A stretch of 64,000 nt of DNA from Leuctra nigra. Lineage: Eukaryota; Arthropoda; Insecta; Plecoptera; Leuctridae. The notes below the pieces were generated by a model. It saw only the letters and a list, made by a program, of their open reading frames with translations. It did no database searches and was not told where the DNA came from. Below, one piece after another: positions 37,169 to 49,515 of the stretch. The position numbers were made by a program, and so were the translations under genes. How positions within the stretch are numbered: position 1 is the stretch's first letter; each line of letters starts with the position of its first letter. The stretch covers positions 22,976,159 through 23,040,158 of the forward strand of contig OW203765.1 of NCBI GenBank assembly GCA_934045905.1, read 5' to 3'.

Positions 37169-37631
37169 TATCGATACTAGATAGGCAAAAGGGCCTAAGC
37201 GCCACTTTTTGAGAAATCAATGTTTTTAGCATTTCGATAACTTTTTCGATAATATCATTTACACGATCTGGTAAAAGGACATAAGCGACATATGAACAGT
37301 TTTATAGATATTTACACTTTAGTTAAGGCGAAAGCGCCAACTTGAGGGCGTAAGCGCCAGTGACATAGCTATTGTCATATGCCCTAAAGGGCATAAGCGA
37401 CATAGAAATTATAATTTGATATAGTAAATTGGGGCGTAAGCGCCAAATGTATTACTATTTTCAGACTGACCTTTATTGTACAATGTCCATTAAATCATAA
37501 ATAAATGAACTAATACCCACACAAAAAATGAACTCTAACCTCACACAGAAAAATTAGTTATGAGTTTTTTTCGTTTCCTGAACAATTTGAAAAGTGGCGC
37601 TTAGGCCCTTTTGCCTATCTAGTATCGATAT
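37169..37631. mobile_element. TIR element with GGCAAAAGGGCCTAAGCGCC arms
   Basis: Inverted ends of at least 40 bp (ATATCGATACTAGATAGGCA..., then AAGCGCCACTTTT) at 37169-37212 and 37590-37631. The interior carries many GGGCGTAAGCGCCA and GGGCATAAGCGACAT iterations. 463 bp, non-coding. The ATCGAT at each edge is palindromic, so the target duplication is ambiguous. Confidence 0.8.
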
Positions 37632-38175
37632 GTTTGGCTGTGCCACAAAATAATCTAAAATTAAGTAATCAACCTTAATTTTTAGTTGGTAATACTAGGT
37701 CTAATACATCTGTCATTGTGTCGTAAATTTATACAGGAACTATCATTGTCACGAGAGAGAGAAGGAGGATATCTAGTTCTACATAAAAAGGCTCAATTTG
37801 TTTGGAAATGTATACATTTTTTTTAACACTTGAAGTTAAGTTTAACTGACTTCAAAGTGCTCTTATGACAAATGAAATGCTGTTTAATACTTGTACCTTT
37901 AGAAGATGGAGCCTATTTTTGTATATTCTATTCATCTTTAGAGTATGATTGTGAAGACCTCAGCAGGGTAACTGTCAGTTGATTATAGCAATGTGTTGAA
38001 TCTAAATAATTCATAAATAATTAATTTCTTATGGGTTTCAAAATCACCTATGAACTGAGTGAAATTGGGTGAGAAGACTGGCTAAAATATGTTGAAAATA
38101 TACTTATTTTGTATTTGGTGTATTTTTTCATAATCATTTATGAACCAAGTGAATCTATATAGATTTAAAAAAATC
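37632..38175. other. Likely LRWD1 3' flank, no gene seen
   Basis: AT-rich sequence without a supported ORF. It may hold part of the LRWD1 3' UTR, as the coding region ends at 37076. Confidence 0.4.
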
Positions 38176-38865
38176 TAGGGATGGCACTTTTACCGGGTCT
38201 GAAAAAATCGGTAAATTTACCGGTAAATTTTACTGGTAAATTTACCGGTAAATTTTACTGGTAAATTTACCGGTCAGCGGTAAATTTTGAAAAATGATGG
38301 CAGATACCAATTCATGACTATACCAAATACAAAAATTACCCTACTTTATTATTTGATCAATTTACAAAGATTACCGCAGTCAGGACAATAACAATACCTA
38401 CATCTATAATCAATGTTAATAATGACAATACTCCATATTGATAAGGGATGATATAGCCGAATAGCATTGATTCGACCAATCTAGTGTAGGCTATGCCATG
38501 CTGCCTGTGCTATTCTCCCATAAGAGGAATTGTCGACCACCAATTTGATCAAGTTACAATCTGTGTCTGCTAAACAAGCAAACCTGAAGAGAGATTCCGA
38601 AATTGGAAGTAATGGTATATGGATGGAGTTATCATTCTGAATGATTGAGGACAACCAAAAATCAACGTAAAATATGCCTAACTGCTAATGTTGTCACACT
38701 GATGTTTACTTATAGTTTTTACTTAAAATTTGATATCTCCATTCATACATTGGAGAAGATCAAAAAACAAAATTTACCATTTTTTTACCGGTAAATTAAT
38801 AATCGGTAAATTTACCCGTAAATTTACATTAATTTACCAGTAAATTTTACCGGGTGCCATCCCTA
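38176..38865. mobile_element. hAT-like MITE with 8-bp target duplication AAAAAATC
   Basis: TAGGGATGGCAC at the left and its complement at the right. AAAAAATC flanks both sides (38168-38175, 38866-38873). Both subterminal regions are arrays of TAAATTTACCGGTAAATTTA, a palindrome. 690 bp, non-coding. Confidence 0.9.
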
Positions 38866-38873
38866 AAAAAATC

Positions 38874-39685
38874 TATATACTTCATACGTAATTCCTATCA
38901 GATGATATTGGCTAAAAATGTTAAGAACATAACATCTAGTTATTTTGTAGTAGTTCGTGTCTATTAGCTTACCTACTTTGTAATTTCTTGTGTTTTTCTT
39001 TTTCGTAATAACCTATGAACCATTTGAATATTATGAAAAAAAATGAAATCTGCTAATATAAGATTATATATTGCTACTATTTTTGTGTAGGTACTTCAAA
39101 AATTAAATGTCTTGTGTATTTCAGATTGTGTTTCAAATTATTTCTCAGACTCTTCCATCTATGTACCAGATCCTTTATGAGCTAACATTATATTATGTGT
39201 ATGCATGTCAGAGAATGAGCCCAAAAGAAAGTCCAACATGATGTTTTGGGAAAAGTACAAGTTATTCAATTATAAATATTGTAGACTGGTGTTCTAATAA
39301 ATAAATATTTGTCATTATATTGTAGACTGGTGTTATTTTATTAGGTCTTTCAAACAAGGTGAAAGCCGCCATCAGTTTTCTAAATGAATTATCAAGCCAA
39401 GCCATCCTCTATTATTTCAAGACATGATAATATTTTAATTAATTAAGTGATAATACAAATAAACCAGCTAATTGAATTAGTAATATTCTCTGTTGGCCCG
39501 CAATGCTATTTCGATGCTACTCCATTACTTATTCAAAGCGTCAAACATGCGGCTGACATTTAACCCCTGCGAGGTAGGCAACTAATCTCTCGTTAATGTA
39601 ATGCTGTTTGCATGCCTGGCAGGCGCTCGCACGGCTGTTATGTTGATTTGCATACGAGGGTTACTACTAACACGAACATAGAGCG
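38874..39685. other. AT-rich stretch without a gene
   Basis: No supported ORF. It contains AATAAATAAATA at about 39298 and a twice-repeated TATTGTAGACTGGTGTT (39279, 39320), possibly the edge of an old insertion or a polyadenylation region. Confidence 0.4.
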
Positions 39686-39689
39686 TACA

Positions 39690-39925
39690 AGTCGTGCACG
39701 GAGCAAGTTGGCTCAGACGTAAAGCTTTGGACTTTCACTTCAAACGGCCATGATTCTTGGCTGAAGTTTTCCTCAATCGAGAGGTAAATGTTGGGAAGGT
39801 TCCTATTTAGGACACGACCGCCTCCTTCCCAATTTCCATCCTTTATCCTCGTTCAACATCATCTCATTCATCCGTCTACGTAAACCAAGTTCAGGACAGT
39901 GGGGGGGGGGGGGGGGGGGGCATCA
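39690..39925 (+). mobile_element. tRNA-derived SINE-like repeat, copy 1
   Basis: Starts GGAGCAAGTTGGCTCAGACG (box A-like), later GGTTCCTATTTAGGACACG and ACCGCCTCCTTCCCAA, then CATTCATCCGTCTACG. Similar sentences occur at about 40755-40905 and 49325-49515, so this is a repeated family. Confidence 0.5.
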
Positions 39926-40440
39926 ATGACCCCCCCCCCCCCCACTTTTCATCTTGACACCCCCAGATATACAAAATGTTGCAAAAAGAGAAAATTAACA
40001 GATTTGCTCCATTATGAGATTTAATTCTAAAAAGAATCTCAAATTATCCAATGAGACAATAATTTATTGTCCAACTTGAATCTTGATCATTCTCAGGAAC
40101 CCAATTTATTAATAATTACGTTAAACTATTTGATACTAAACCTCCAATAATATTAAAAAATAAAACTGTCGCATAGTAAAAGTATTGCAACCCAATTTGT
40201 GCAGCATGATCCCAGTTTGCATCTCATTCTCATTATAACACTTTTTCTCTATAAAGTGGTCATTTCAGCGTGCTAAATTCGTTTACTGTCATACAAATGC
40301 GGAGACAGTGACACTGGTCACCAAATAGTAAATACGCGTTTACAAACAGACAGTGTTTTGGGGCACCTATTTCATAACTAGAAATGCATATTATTTAGAT
40401 CCCCCCCCCCCCCCTCCCCCCATTCATTAAGTTTTCTTAT
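39895..40440. repeat. Fragment of the CAGGCGCGTAGGAA element with poly-G/poly-C tracts
   Basis: Shares CAGATTTGCTCCATTATGAG and ATCCAATGAGACAATAATTTATTGTCCAAC-type blocks (in shorter form) with the copies at 29307 and 43003. It has a run of about 20 G at 39900 and C runs near 39932 and 40401. Confidence 0.6.
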
Positions 40441-40744
40441 ATAACGTGATATTTTATCAAACATAAACACACTACCGAGTGGAGGGTTATAAAAAGTACA
40501 AGATTGAATTGGAATGATTTTTTAAGTAAGATTGATGTCTTTCCCGCCATCAATGTCATGTTGGTTAAAAACCAACCGGCCTGCTTTGGCAGTGGCTCAA
40601 AACAAATGTAAACAATTCAATGTTTGGGAGAATTTTGTTCTTGCGACGGTTAGGTAAAAGACAGATCCACTGTTGAACAGACATGTAACCAACCAAAAGT
40701 ATAAATTCCATTTCGAAAAAATTTTACCATTCAGTCAGTTCTTT

Positions 40745-40910
40745 TTTTATTGAAGTTGACGGAGCAAGTTGGCTTAGGTCTAGTGCTTAGGTTACCGCAG
40801 TTGAGTGGCAAAGGATAGGCCACGACCGTCTCCTTTTGGATCATTATCATACTCATTTATTAGTCGCCATTATCCCAAGTTCCAAAACAGTGCGGCTGTA
40901 AATAACACTA
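40745..40910 (+). mobile_element. tRNA-derived SINE-like repeat, copy 2
   Basis: GGAGCAAGTTGGCTTAGG, then GATAGGCCACGACCGTCTCC and CATTTATTAGTCGCC, matching copy 1 at 39690. Partial and diverged. Confidence 0.5.
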
Positions 40911-42384
40911 AAAAAACTAAATATAAATTTAGGTGCGGTAGAGTATAATTAATTATTTAATTTATTAAAAATTAATTACCTGCTTACGAAATTATATGAA
41001 TCATTCATTAGTTCAGTATCAGTTAAAAAATAATACTGAACAGTAGAGTGACGTAACTGGTAACTCTGTACTCTAACAAATTGGATGCATAAAAATAGCA
41101 TTTACCTATGCTTCATCACATTCACAAGTAGGAAATTATTTCCCACACCTTCGCAAGAAAATGTTACAAATTCATCAAGGAAATGTAAACACCACTTACT
41201 GTACCATAAAGATGGGACACATAATCTTCAAAATCAGCCTACTTTCTTTCCTATGTTTCTTGTTTTTTTTTGTCCAAAAGTTCACTTAGATCAGCTTGCT
41301 TCTATGTGATATTTATTCTAAAAACTTCAATAAATACTCCACAAAATGGAGCGTTTTTGTAGATTCTAGTCCCCTTTCTCTCGTGGTACAGTAGCTGAAT
41401 TAATGAAATTACACGAGTAAAAACATTAGTGATAGTAAAGCATCCATAATTTGTTTTTAATAACCATTCAATATTGGGTGCCTTCATTAGATGAAAGTAT
41501 AATAATTATTAAAAAATTATATTTCAAATTACCCAGCTTGGGGTGTAATATCTTTCCATTCAGACAGTCCCCGTGCATTACCCGGGTCAAGGTCTATCAC
41601 ACTACGTCAGCGAGCATCCCGCAGTCTTCACCCCCTCCAGCCGGCCGCCGGTAGAGGAGGGTTGAAATACGTCATAGGCTCTGACGTATATACACCTCTC
41701 CCCTCCCCTCCAAGCGTACCCACTGACGTCAAGAGGAGTGAAAATATCAATAATAACGTGACGTGAAACCGAATCACCTGAGATGATTGTACTTATCACT
41801 CGAGATCGGCTAACTTGGGCGCTGGTGAGACAGTCTGTAATCACGCTATCGTGCAAGACCGAACATGACTGAACTTGAGAGCAAGGAGTTCAGTATTAAT
41901 CAATAGTGCTTTTTAGGAATTTATTTGTTTGTTTTTTTACGAGGGGAATTTAAAATTAAGTTACTATGGGTGATTATAGTGGACTTATTTTTACCTTGAC
42001 ATGACTATTTATAGGGGGATTGTCCCCCACTCAACCCTCACTAGTAGTAGCTATAAAGAGAGAACACAACTTTATTGGCCCAGATACGCGATTTAAAGTG
42101 TTGAAATCCCAAAAAGCCCTGAGGGACGAACTGAGGGCTATCCTCTGTAACTCAATTGATTTTCCTTGTGTGGACATTTTTCTTGATTTTAGTTACTGCT
42201 TTTTTCAGTGAATAATAACAATAACATAGGGTCCCTTATTTAAAAATAAAGAAAAAAGTCCCTTTTCCTGGTTTGATATTTACACCCAAAATGGAAGATA
42301 TTTCTTCACCACTGTAGCTAATTTTACTCATTATTTATAGACGACTCGACAGCTAGATCATTTACGTCATTTAGCAGCGTAGGG
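40911..42384. other. Gene-free stretch
   Basis: AT-rich with a GC-richer patch at 41570-41720 (CCGGCCGCCGGTAGAGG). Several short frames, none with recognisable protein features. Confidence 0.4.
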
Positions 42385-42640
42385 GTCGGAAAACTGGACT
42401 GGCAATTCAGGGACGTGGGTTCGAATCCCACAGTTGGCAAATATTTTTAATTTGCAGTTGGTACCTATTTAATATCATCCCCCCATCTGAGAGCATCAGA
42501 AAAAAGTCAACCTTCCCATAATTTGCCTCTCGACAAAGGAAAACCAGGAACAAATCTGTCAGGATCATCGACCGCGGGAATCGAATCCCGGACAACTGAT
42601 GTTACTACCTGAGCCAATATTCTCTGTTTCGATTGAAGAG
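42385..42640 (-). mobile_element. tRNA-derived repeat with box B sequences
   Basis: The minus strand from 42625 reads TTGGCTCAGGTAGTAACATC, then GGGATTCGATTCCCGC (box B/T arm), then a unique tail ending near 42475. On the plus strand, 42412-42440 has a second B-box-like GTGGGTTCGAATCCCAC. Probably two tRNA-derived SINE pieces in inverted orientation. Not working tRNA genes. Confidence 0.55.
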
Positions 42641-43002
42641 TTTAGAAAGCGTCATTATTACTATACCTAAAATCAGATTATGAACAGATTATGCTGATTA
42701 GTGATTATTGTATTACAAATCAGACGTGGTGTGAACGCATTTTTTTAATTACAAAATAATCTAATTTGTTATCTTTATAAGTTTACGTAGGACATAAGTT
42801 TACAGTCTTGTTATATTCGTTAAGACACATTTTAAGGACGACACAACTAAGTTCCAAGGTAATGAAGAAAAGCTATTTCGTCATATCACTGGATCAGCTG
42901 CAATTGGAACACTCCCATCTAAGTAGTGGTTTGACGGAATACTTTAGATCGGTCTTATTCAAAATGTACCTACGGTCGGGGACAGGCAAAGATAAACCCA
43001 GG

Positions 43003-43881
43003 CGCGTAGGAACTTTATTTTGACAGGGGGGGTCAAAATTATAGGGGATCGATGGATGTTAGGAAAAGGTAGTTCAAGCTGCTACAAGGGGTCTGGGGGA
43101 CTCACCCCCAGTTAGCCCCGCAGAGCCTTTTTTGCATTTTTGATACAAAATAATCGAATTTTAAGCTATTCTTTTCAAAGAAATGTAAAATTTATGATAT
43201 GCAATATTCTGTGGGAACTTAAGAAAACTTGATTTTATAGAATTCGCAATGGCCCCGCAGGGCATTTTTTTACATCTTGATAAAAAAAATCGAATTCGAA
43301 GCTTTTTTTGCCATCTTTTTTAAAGAAATTTAAAATCTGTGTCCTATGCAATATTCTTGGGGATACAAGAGACAAAATATTTTTTTTTATTTGACAAAAT
43401 CCTAAATGGCCCCGCAGGGAAATACTTGAATTCTAGTGAAAGAGAATCGATTATGAATTGATTTTGGAATCAACCTTTGGAAAAGATTGCCAGAGCAACA
43501 GCAATAAACTAATAAGCAATCAATAAGAAAAATCTGTATGTGTTTTGGAATCTATTAGTTTAACGTGCAATTATTTAATTTGATTCATGAGGATAATCAT
43601 GTTGGACAAATGAGTAAATTAGTTGTCTCATTGGATAATGCCTCTGTTCAATTAGTTTTGCAAAACTTGAGAAAATTTTGAGAATTCAACCTCATAATGG
43701 AGCAAATCTGTGCATTCTGTGCAACACTTAATCAACATTTGTGAATATCTGGATGTGTTCAGGATCTCTAGCAGGGGGGTCAGAGTCTCTAGCAGGGGGG
43801 TCAGGATCTCTGGCAGGGGGGGTCAGGCTCCAGACAGGGGGGGTCCGTTCCCCCCTTTCCCCCCCTATTCCTACGCGCCTG
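43003..43881. mobile_element. CAGGCGCGTAGGAA element, copy 3 (inverted)
   Basis: Ends CAGGCGCGTAGGAAC and complement TTCCTACGCGCCTG. The interior has three GCCCCGCAGGG blocks (about 43110, 43250, 43410) and the complement of CAGATTTGCTCCATTATGAG near 43690. Three tandem CTCTAGCAGGGGGGTCAG-like units lie near 43765-43840. Confidence 0.75.
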
Positions 43882-44496
43882 GAAACCCGCAGATTAACAT
43901 GGCCAGGTATAGGCGGGCCCATGCTAGAGCGGGTTCATCTTTGCCTGTCACCGACCTATACAAGTAATTTCCTGCCGAACATTCAATTCGTCAGAAACAT
44001 GACAATTAGGTAATGCTTAAAATTCAGAGCTCAATAATTTTCTTTCCATCTCATAAAAATCCAACAAAATTTTTCCTTTCTGTAAGACTGTCTGGAATCT
44101 GGATTATCATGTTGTATAGGGTGAGGGAGTGCAAAAGCGCCAGGACCTCGGGTGCAAGATAGAGGGAGGGTCGCACTGTTTGCACGGCTGGGGGACGTAC
44201 CACGGAACGCAATTACGTGCTGGAAATGACGTCATCACTGGCCTCCTGCACGAACAGGGGGGGGGGGAGAAATCACAGCCTTCTCATCTCAGCTAGAGAT
44301 TTTACTTTCAAATGCTCCGTGTATACTCTTGGGTATAGATTCTATGTCCTAACATAACCGCAACCTCCTAAACTCAAGTCGAACATGGCTCCAAGGTCGG
44401 TAAGAACTTGTAGAAACTTGTCGGACTTGTGTCCGGAAGGGATGATTTTGGCAAACTTAAATTTTCACTTTCCTCGAGGGTAGGCTCCACCAGGAA

Positions 44497-44527
44497 GTGA
44501 AGAGGGGGGGGGGGGGGGGGGGGGGGG
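44497..44527. repeat. Poly-G tract
   Basis: A run of about 26 G following GAAGA. Similar long G or C runs occur at 39900, 40401, 44260, 44820, 56427 and 63007. Confidence 0.9.
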
Positions 44528-44999
44528 AGAGAGAGTCCAGAATATGTAATTTAATTTTAGCTACAATGTTGGAACGGGAATTAAACCAAAGACTTCGGGG
44601 TGTCCCCAGGACGTTTTTGTGGATTTTTAACACAATAAAACAAGTTTAGGACACTGAAGACCAGACTTGATTAAAGAAAATAATGGTTATAAATAAATGT
44701 AATATGGGGGTTCGATAATAAGACTAATATTCAGAGTAATTTTATCTTCAGATCGAAAGTGGTGAAATGTTATTTTATTGTATAAAGATAGCAAGTCTGT
44801 CCACTCTGCCCCGCCCCTCCCCCCCCCCCCCCCCTAAACACCGAGAAAAAAGTTACAATTTCCTCACAATTTCCTCGCTTTTCTTCCACCTCGTCTGGTT
44901 AATTAAGTTTCTTCTCTTCTACTTGCTACTCTTTTTACCCTCTCCAGTGAACCAGACGGACTCTCCCGCGGGTTCATTGGGTTCATGTTGCCTATTACT

Positions 45000-46930
45000 T
45001 CACCGTCAACGCGCTCCTCTTCTTACCCGGTCTCCTGTCTGATTCATGCCGCCTCCTCTTGTTACCCTCTCCTGTCTGGCTCACGCCGCCTACGTCAGGG
45101 TCAACGTACTCCTCTTGCTACCCTCTCCTGTCTGGTTCATGCCGCCTCCTCTTGTTACCCTCTACAGTCTGGTTCATGCCGCCTACGTCAGGGTCAATGT
45201 ACTCCTCTTGCTACCCTCTCCTGTCTGGTGCATGCCGCCTCCTCTTGTTACCCTCTCCTGTCTGGTTCATATGCCACCTCCTGATGTTAACCTCTCCTGT
45301 CTGGTTCATATGCCGCCTCCTGATGTTAACCTCTCCTGTCTGGTGCATGCCTCCTCCTCTTGTTACCCTCTCCTGTCTGGTTCATATGCCACCTCCTGAT
45401 GTTAACCTCTCCTGTCTGGTTCATATGCCGCCTCCTGATGTTAACCTCTCCTGTCTGGTGCATGCCTCCTCCTCTTGTTACCCTATCATGTCTGGTGCAT
45501 GCCTTTTGTTACCCTCTGCTGTCTGGTGCATGCCGCCTCCTCTTGTTACCCTCTCCTGTCTGGCTCACGCCGCCTTGTTACCCTCTCCTGTCTGGCTCAC
45601 GCCGCCTCCTCTCGTTACCCTCCCCTGTCTGGTACTTGCCACCTCATCTCGTTACCCTCCCCTGTCTGGTACATGCCACCTCATCTCGTTACCCTCCCCT
45701 GTCTGGTACATGCCGCCTCATCTCGTTACCCTCCCCTGTCTGGTACATGCCACCTCATCTCGTTACCCTCCCCTGTCTGGTACATGCCGCCTCATCTCGT
45801 TACCCTCCCCTGTCTGGTACATGCCACCTCATCTCGTTACCCTCCCCTGTCTGGTACATGCCACCTCATCTCGCTACCCTCTCCTGTCTGGCTCACGCCG
45901 CCTTGTTACCCTCTCCTGTCTGGCTCACGCCGCCTCCTCTCGTTACCCTCCCCTGTCTGGTACATGCCACCTCATCTCGTTACCCTCCCCTGTCTGGTAC
46001 ATGCCGCCTCATCTCGTTACCCTCCCCTGTCTGGTACATGCCACCTCATCTCGTTACCCTCCCCTGTCTGGTACATGCCGCCTCATCTCGTTACCCTCCC
46101 CTGTCTGGTACATGCCGCCTCATCTCGTTACCCTCTCCTGTCTGGTTCATGCCGCCTCCTCTTGTTACCCTCTCCTGTCTGATTCATGCCGCCTCCTCTC
46201 GTTACCCTCTCCTGTCTGGTGCATGCCGCCTCCTTTTGTTACCCTCTCCTGTCTGATTCATGCCGCCTCCTCTTGTTACCCTCTCCTGTCTGATTCATGC
46301 CGCCTCCTCTTGTTACCCTCTCCTGTCTGATTCTTGCCGCCTCCTCTTGTTACCCTCTCCTGTCTGATTCATGCCGCCTCCTCTTGTTACCCTCTCCTGT
46401 CTGGTTCTTATGCCGCCTCCTCTTCCTGCCATCTCCTGTCTGGTTCATGCCGCCTCCTCTTGTTACCCTCTCCTGTCTGGTTCACGCCGCCTCCTCTAGT
46501 TACCCTCTCCTGTCTGGTTCATGCCGCCTCCTCTCGTTACCCTCTCCTGTCTGATTCATGCCGCCTCCTCTTCCTGCCATCTCCTGTCTGGTTCATGCCG
46601 CCTCCTCTTGTTACCCTCTCCTGTCTGGTTCTTATGCCGCCTCCTCTTCCTGCCATCTCCTGTCTGGTTCATGCCGCCTCCTCTTGTTACCCTCTCCTGT
46701 CTGGTTCACGCCGCCTCCTCTTGCTACCCTCTCCTGTCTGGTTCATGCCTCCTCCTCTTGTTACCCTCTCCTCTCTGGTTCATATGCCACCTCCTGTCGT
46801 TACCCTCTCTGTCTGTCTGTCTCACGCCGCCTACATCAGCGTCAACGTGCTGCTCTCGTTACCCTCTCCTGTCTGGTTCTTATGCCGCCTCCTCTCGTTA
46901 CCCTCTCTATCTGTCTGGCTCACGCACGCC
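45000..46930. repeat. 1.9-kb minisatellite with 37-bp unit
   Basis: About 50 units of CTCGTTACCCTCCCCTGTCT + GGTACATGCCGCCTCAT (37 bp), with higher-order variants: T-rich units at the flanks, CATATGCC units, and a homogeneous block 45600-46130. Because 37 is not divisible by 3 and the unit lacks stops, all three forward frames are open for hundreds of codons. These are not genes. Confidence 0.95.
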
Positions 46931-48723
46931 TACGTCAGCGTCATATCGAAGGTGTTGTATTGCACTCAGTCTCGACAGTCTCAAGTGACTTGCGATCTCA
47001 CAGCTGCGGTTATCTCTCGTCTAATGATGATGAATTACCACCATTAATTACCATGCACTTGACTGATATGATAACAGTGATGTAATGAGAGAGATTGAAC
47101 AATGAGCGACAGCGCGACGAGACAGCGCGAAAACCAATATTTATTCCAGAATATTTTCCATTTCCATTGAGTTCTTGTCCAGAAACAATAACGTGTTTAG
47201 AAAAGGCGTAACTATAGAGAATGAAGGGCCCCTGGCAAAAATAAAATGTGGTGTCCCCCTTCCCCCACCACCCAAACATCGTCAATCAATGATCAATTAA
47301 ATGATGGTCTTCTTTCGCACTTCTTTCGCAGGGCTGATTTCTCGACAGATAGGATATTTCAACTTCAATCTCATTCACACATCTACGCAACTTAAATTAA
47401 CATTACCTTTTAAGGGGGTGAAATACACCGCAGGGAAGTTTTTCGATTTTGGCCCAAAAATCATGGCCCAAAAACCAAAAATTATCGAATGTCATGGACA
47501 TTCCCTATATGTTTTGATTGGCTACTCATAAGTATAATGGAAACGATGAATGCTTTTTCGTCTATGTTGAAGGTCACACTTCTATACAATATTCTAGTTT
47601 TATAGACATATTATTATTAATCCTGTTTACGATTAGATCATGTCTATTTTGAAAATACGACCTTAAAGAAGTATTGTTGTACTTTGTCAGGTTTCTCTTT
47701 AATCTGGTAAAATGTAAGAAATCTCAGATGTCGCAGCGAAAAATTTGACATAGACGTACTCCCACAAGACGGGGTGCATCCACGACAGAGCTGCAGATTC
47801 CAACCAAAGAAGCGTTTGTCAATCCAATCTAAAAAAAAACTTTGAGATAATTGTTTGGGAATCCTAAAATTAAATGTGTTTAAATCATACAGAGAGGGGT
47901 AACTACTGGTTAATGCTTGACTAATTTTGAAAGATCCTTTTTCTCCATATTGGAGATATTTAATAATTCACTGCCACTGAAATGGAAAATTAATTCGGAA
48001 GGCAGTGAAAAAATTACTTTGAGCTGTCAAATTTTAAACTTACTAGAAACACGTTTTTAACTTGAATCAGAAGACTATTACAATATTATATCTTGTTTTT
48101 ACTGTACATTTATTTGTTCTGTGTTGTTTGTTACTGTGAAGTATGCACTGAAGGTTAGTACAAAGTAACATTCAAGTCTCTTGCCAACAACATTACAATC
48201 GAGGGGGGTGCCATTTTTAAAGTAATTTTTGAAATAATCTCCAAGATGGTGGCTGAGCATGCTCAGATCTACCCTGACAATGTACATCGCATCATACCAA
48301 GGCTGGCTATCTACTTGCCCCTCTCTGTAAGTATATGAATCTCTATGTTTAAATAATGTATATATTTAGTAGAAAAAACGACTGTAATTTATCGAGTTAA
48401 AAATCATTGAAAAATTATGCACATCGTATTTTTCAATAAATATGAGTTTTGATACACAGAAACACTATACCTACACACAAACATTTATTTGTAATTGTTT
48501 GAGATAACTATTTGTTTGGGAATTCTAAAATTAAATATGTTCAAATAATGAATTAGAATGAACTACCTACTAGTTATGCTGAGTTAATAATTATTACACA
48601 ATGCACACGTCTTTTTCAGCTAGGTAGGTAAATCAGGTTTGCTCAAAATTCATGGAGTCCTCATATCCGTCTATGTTATAGCTATTTTGTGTCAATTTCG
48701 CGTGTGTAAGTTATTCGTTGAAC
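46931..48723. other. Gene-free stretch
   Basis: No supported ORF. It contains two similar segments with AATTAAATGTGTTTAAATCAT (47868) and AATTAAATATGTTCAAATAAT (48528), suggesting an old duplication or repeat. Confidence 0.4.
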
Positions 48724-49012
48724 CAGTGGCGGCTATTTGGCTTTACAACAGGTGTTCAATTACATAGAAAGACGTAGAAGAAAGTACTCTAAGAGGAGAG
48801 CCCCCAGCAGATGCGGGGCCGGGGCGCAAAACCCCGGATTTTTTTGTATCTTTAGTTTGAAATTGATGCATTTTTACGTCTTTTGGAGAGCAAAATGATT
48901 AGACAAAATATTTAACTTCCTACTTCCTGGATTAGGGAGCACTTTTTAATAATTTTCTTGGATGATCAGGTGTGCAATTGTCACACCTTGCACACTGTAA
49001 TAGCCGCCACTG
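48724..49012. mobile_element. hAT-like MITE with 8-bp target duplication CGTTGAAC
   Basis: CAGTGGCGGCTATT at the left and its complement at the right. CGTTGAAC lies on both sides (48716-48723, 49013-49020). 289 bp. Ends share CAGTGGCG with the 15.5-kb element at 12679. Confidence 0.92.
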
Positions 49013-49324
49013 CGTTGAACCAAACGTAACCCAATAAATTGAATAAAAATTGAACCGAGGCTATAAGGACATCAGCCTCGATGAAATAGCGAATTTCACA
49101 ATAGGGTTTTAGAATTTTTGGGCTGCAGACTTTTTGCAAACTGATAGAGATGACCTCGGAGATGACTCTCTGTTGCGATGAAATTGGTAGCGGTCATTCT
49201 ACTTCTTAGGTACAGAAGTATAGAACCATCACATCAAATGGCTCTTGACTGAGAGAAACCACGATATTGCCTCAGTCATGACCGCTGGAATCAAACCTCT
49301 GTCTTTTCAAAACTCAAACCCGTG

Positions 49325-49515
49325 GTTGAAACGGAGCCTATTTATGTGGATTATGTACCCCTTCTCTCGCGGTTGCCGAGAGAGGTTCCTTATAGGCTAC
49401 GACCGACGGGCTCCTTCCCTCAGTACATCATTACAATTTCTTCATCAATCATCATCTCCCAATCATCATCATTCATTCATCCATCCGTCGTATTAGCTGC
49501 AGAACAGTGCGACGT
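49325..49515 (+). mobile_element. tRNA-derived SINE-like repeat, copy 3
   Basis: AGGTTCCTTATAGGCTACG, ACCGACGGGCTCCTTCCCTC, and CATTCATCCATCCGTCG, parallel to 39690-39925. A B-box-like GCTGGAATCAAACC lies just upstream at 49283. Confidence 0.5.

Noticed and set aside
42412..42440. tRNA gene with TTCGAATCC T arm
   Set aside because: Only the T-arm region is convincing; D arm and acceptor pairing are not present, so it is treated as SINE remnant.
45059..47085. Long plus-strand ORFs of 155-423 codons
   Set aside because: They are frames through the 37-bp minisatellite, which has no stops in any forward frame; no non-repeat protein sequence is present.
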